Shown: positions 6,412 through 8,082 of the stretch, piece by piece | How positions within the stretch are numbered: position 1 is the stretch's first letter | How the letters are laid out: the number at the start of each line of letters is the position of its first letter | NCBI GenBank assembly: GCA_019413955.1 | Contig: DXMX01000023.1 | Span: 14,489 to 22,570 of the forward strand | Direction: 5' to 3' | DNA length: 8,082 bases | Source: Collinsella sp. | GTDB lineage: Bacteria > Actinomycetota > Coriobacteriia > Coriobacteriales > Coriobacteriaceae | Notes under the pieces: model-generated | The model's input: only the letters and a program-made list of their open reading frames with translations | Told to the model about the DNA's origin: nothing | Databases searched by the model: none | Position numbers and translations under genes: made by a program

Positions 6412-6422
6412 TATGATGTCAA
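6394..6422 (-). promoter_or_regulatory. Promoter of the padR operon
   Basis: On the minus strand, TTGACA (6422-6417) is followed after exactly 17 nt by TATAGT (6399-6394), a near-perfect vegetative promoter. Transcription would start near 6387, leaving about a 30-nt leader with a strong SD before the padR ATG. The region is much richer in A+T than its surroundings. Confidence 0.8.
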
Positions 6423-6452
6423 CAGTTGTCGTATAGGGAGTCCGGTCTGTCT

Positions 6453-6562
6453 GTCCCCTGCGGGTACTCATTGGGGACGTACTTAAATGAGTACCCATCG
6501 CTCAAGGTGGCACCTGGGGACGTTCCTTATGTGCCGGCACTTTGGGACACTCCTTGTCAAGG
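6453..6562. repeat. Cluster of short palindromes and GGGGACGT repeats (REP-like intergenic element)
   Basis: The gap between padR and cutC holds packed symmetry. GGGTACTCATT (6462-6472) pairs perfectly with AATGAGTACCC (6486-6496). GTCCCC (6453-6458) can pair with GGGGAC (6473-6478). AGGTGGCACCT lies at 6505-6515, GTGCCGGCAC at 6531-6540 and CCTTGTCAAGG at 6552-6562. The motif GGGGACGTACTTA (6473-6485) recurs as GGGGACGTTCCTTA (6516-6529), and GGGAC appears again at 6544-6548. No convincing gene reads through it. This looks like a mobile, REP-type palindromic repeat of the kind spread by Y1 (RAYT) transposases; no such transposase is in the window. Confidence 0.65.
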
Positions 6563-6640
6563 TTTTGTTCCATCGTGCGGGTTGCTATTTAACGTGCGAC
6601 AATGCCGTGTGGAAATCGAAATGTCTCCTGGGGGCTATCT

Positions 6641-7318
6641 ATGCTGTACGAGTTTTGTGCCGAGAACTTTGAGCGTGTGCCGGCGGCTATCGATGCCGGT
6701 GCTAAGCGCATCGAGTTGTGCGACAACCTTGCCGTCGGTGGTACCACGCCCTCGGCCGGCGTTATCAGCACTACGGTCAGCTATGCTCACGAGCATGACG
6801 CGCGAGTGATGTGCATGATTCGCCCGCGTGGCGGTGACTTTCACTACAACCAGGACGAGCTGCGCATGATGGAGATGGACTTGGGTCTTGCCGTGAGCGC
6901 CGGCGTTGACGGCCTGGTCTTTGGCTGCTGCAAGCCCTGTGCCGGCGGCTGGGCGCTCGACGAGCTCACCCTCGGCGCCCTCGTGATGGCTACGGGCTGC
7001 GCGACCGAGGAGTGCAAGCGTGGGGCCATCGATATCACCTTCCACATGGCCTTTGACCAGCTCTCGCCCGAGGCTCAGCTGGACGCCATTGACACACTCG
7101 CCGACTGCGGCATCACGCGCATCCTGACGCATGGTGGTGCTGCCGGAACGCCGATCGAGGACAACCTGGAGCACCTGTCGCGTCTTGTCGAGTATGCGGG
7201 CGACCGCCTGACCATCCTTCCCGGCGGCGGCATTTCTACGGCCAACCGCGATACCGTGGCGGCGGCATTGAGCGTCTCCGAGCTCCATGGCACCAAGATC
7301 GTGCCGCTGGAGGCGTAA
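6641..7318 (+). CDS. cutC: CutC-family protein (copper homeostasis protein CutC homologue)
   Basis: A 225-residue cytoplasmic TIM-barrel protein of the CutC family (PF03932). The family landmarks are RIELCDNLAVGGTTPSAG (23-40), MIRPRGGDFHY (59-69), DITFHMAFDQ (131-140), a TRILTHGG segment (159-166), ILPGGGIS (192-199) and a final LHGTKI (215-220). CutC was first linked to copper tolerance in E. coli, but its biochemical activity remains uncertain and a direct copper role is disputed. ATG 6641 begins right at the first strand and has GGGGG 6 nt upstream. ATG 6602 would add 13 unlike residues without an SD. The protein is unusually rich in cysteines, including GCCKPC (95-100). It is followed after 3 nt by the GalT-like gene, whose SD lies within cutC's last codons. 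No strong promoter is visible; TATTTA (6586-6591) is a weak -10 candidate. Confidence 0.92.
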   Translation: MLYEFCAENFERVPAAIDAGAKRIELCDNLAVGGTTPSAGVISTTVSYAHEHDARVMCMIRPRGGDFHYNQDELRMMEMDLGLAVSAGVDGLVFGCCKPCAGGWALDELTLGALVMATGCATEECKRGAIDITFHMAFDQLSPEAQLDAIDTLADCGITRILTHGGAAGTPIEDNLEHLSRLVEYAGDRLTILPGGGISTANRDTVAAALSVSELHGTKIVPLEA

Positions 7319-7321
7319 CCC

Positions 7322-8082
7322 GTGGCGCTGGTATTTGACGTTCAGCAGGCGAACGGTAAGCCCGACGACAACCGGCGCCCTGGCACCGCGTGTCCCTTTT
7401 GCGATACCGAGGAACTTGCCGATATCATCCGGCGCGATGGTGACTGCATCTGGCTCGAGAATAAGTTCAAGACCCTGCGCGCCACCCGTCAAACCGTGCT
7501 GATCGAGTCGGCCGATCACGATGCCGACCTGGTGATCTATGAGCCGGATGAACTCCACCATGTGATGCGGTTTGCCCTGGGTTGCTGGCAGCAGATGATC
7601 GATTCACAGCAGTATCGCAGCGTTCTCATGTACAAGAACAAGGGTCCGCTCTCGGGCGGTAGTCTCGTTCATCCGCACATGCAGATTGTAGGTTTGGAGC
7701 AGGAAGACGGCTATGCTTCGCTGACTTCCGCCAATTTCGAAGGAATCAATGTCTGGCAACAGGGGAGAATCTTGGTCAATATCTCAACCGAACCGATCAT
7801 GGGATTCTTTGAGGTCAACGTTTCAGCCCCGCAGGGAATCGCCGCCAGCGATGACGCGCGAGACCAAGCCGAGGCGGATCTCTTTGCCGATGCGATCCAG
7901 GTAGCTCTGCGCTATATCCTAAACGGGCACCACGGTGGTCGCGCAGAGTCGTACAACTTGTTCTTCTATCACCTGGGCGGTCGGACCATTGCCAAGGCGC
8001 TGCCGCGTTGGGTGGTTTCGCCCTACTTTGTCGGCTATCGTTTGGCCCAAGTCAATGCCGAGACGACGCTCGATATCGATGC
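7322..8082 (+). CDS. GalT/HIT-superfamily protein, DUF4931-like (3' end beyond the window)
   Basis: The frame from GTG 7322 stays open to the window end (253 codons). The GTG has GGAGG 8 nt upstream (7309-7313), inside the end of cutC, so translation is probably coupled. The protein opens LVFDVQQANGKPDD, then CPFCD with C24 and C27, the first half of a GalT-type zinc site. VLIESADHDADL (59-70) resembles the VIVESPDH motif of galactose-1-phosphate uridylyltransferases. KNKGPLSGGSLVHPHMQ (105-121) matches the GalT active-site pattern, in which the central histidine of HPHxQ (H119 if aligned HPH) forms the uridylyl-enzyme intermediate. The overall layout fits the DUF4931/GalT-like family rather than true GalT, so the substrate is unknown; a nucleotidyl transferase or nucleotide hydrolase activity is inferred. 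A second run, GHHGGRAESYNLFFYHLG, lies near 201-218. Confidence 0.85.
   Translation, partial: MALVFDVQQANGKPDDNRRPGTACPFCDTEELADIIRRDGDCIWLENKFKTLRATRQTVLIESADHDADLVIYEPDELHHVMRFALGCWQQMIDSQQYRSVLMYKNKGPLSGGSLVHPHMQIVGLEQEDGYASLTSANFEGINVWQQGRILVNISTEPIMGFFEVNVSAPQGIAASDDARDQAEADLFADAIQVALRYILNGHHGGRAESYNLFFYHLGGRTIAKALPRWVVSPYFVGYRLAQVNAETTLDID

Noticed and set aside
6453..6562. A CRISPR array in the palindrome cluster
   Set aside because: The repeated GGGGACGT motif is short, imperfect and present only twice or three times, with no regular spacers and no cas genes nearby.
6635..7561. A 308-codon minus-strand frame across cutC and the start of the GalT-like gene
   Set aside because: It is antisense to a well-conserved family, has a composition typical of a shadow frame, and its end would run into the cutC translation start.
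1..8082. tRNA, rRNA, riboswitch or defence-system genes
   Set aside because: I saw no cloverleaf, no rRNA-like stretch, no recognisable riboswitch core before livH, padR or cutC, and no defence-gene motifs.

Overview
The window is a GC-rich stretch of bacterial chromosome. The close spacing, GC-rich codon use, Shine-Dalgarno (SD) style and the protein sequences suggest an anaerobic gut actinobacterium of the Coriobacteriia, with Collinsella or a close relative as my best guess. That assignment comes from general familiarity, not from a marker gene.

Region 1 (1-4627, + strand) is a nearly complete branched-chain amino acid ABC transporter operon. It holds the 3' part of the extracellular binding protein (livJ/livK type), the permeases livH and livM, and the ATPases livG and livF. 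From livH onward the genes are packed: about 9 nt separates livH and livM, livM and livG overlap by 11 nt, and livF starts directly after the livG stop. The binding-protein gene is set apart from livH by about 140 nt carrying two stem-loops. A perfect 9-bp stem-loop follows livF.

Region 2 (4628-5138) has no intact gene. It holds the remnant of an IS110-family transposase (- strand) and two frame-shifted blocks of a plasmid-type ParB partition protein (+ strand). These look like debris of a former mobile element. A striking 34-nt palindrome lies inside the IS110 remnant.

Region 3 (5139-6422, - strand) is a three-gene overlapping operon: a PadR-family repressor, a DUF1700 (HAAS-domain) membrane protein and a short membrane-anchored protein. 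The last ends exactly where the ParB debris ends and may be truncated. The promoter is near-consensus (TTGACA, 17 nt, TATAGT) with an inverted repeat over the -10 box, which suggests PadR autoregulation.

Region 4 (about 6440-6562) is a cluster of short palindromes and a repeated GGGGACGT motif between the divergent padR and cutC genes. It looks like a REP-type intergenic repeat.

Region 5 (6641-8082, + strand) is cutC followed by a translationally coupled gene for a GalT/HIT-superfamily protein (DUF4931-like, with CPFC and HPHMQ motifs) that runs off the end of the window.

Overall this is an ordinary housekeeping and transport region with a decayed mobile-element scar. I see no clear new biological system. 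The most interesting items are the repeat cluster, the scar and possible truncation, the PadR operator and the cutC/GalT-like pair.
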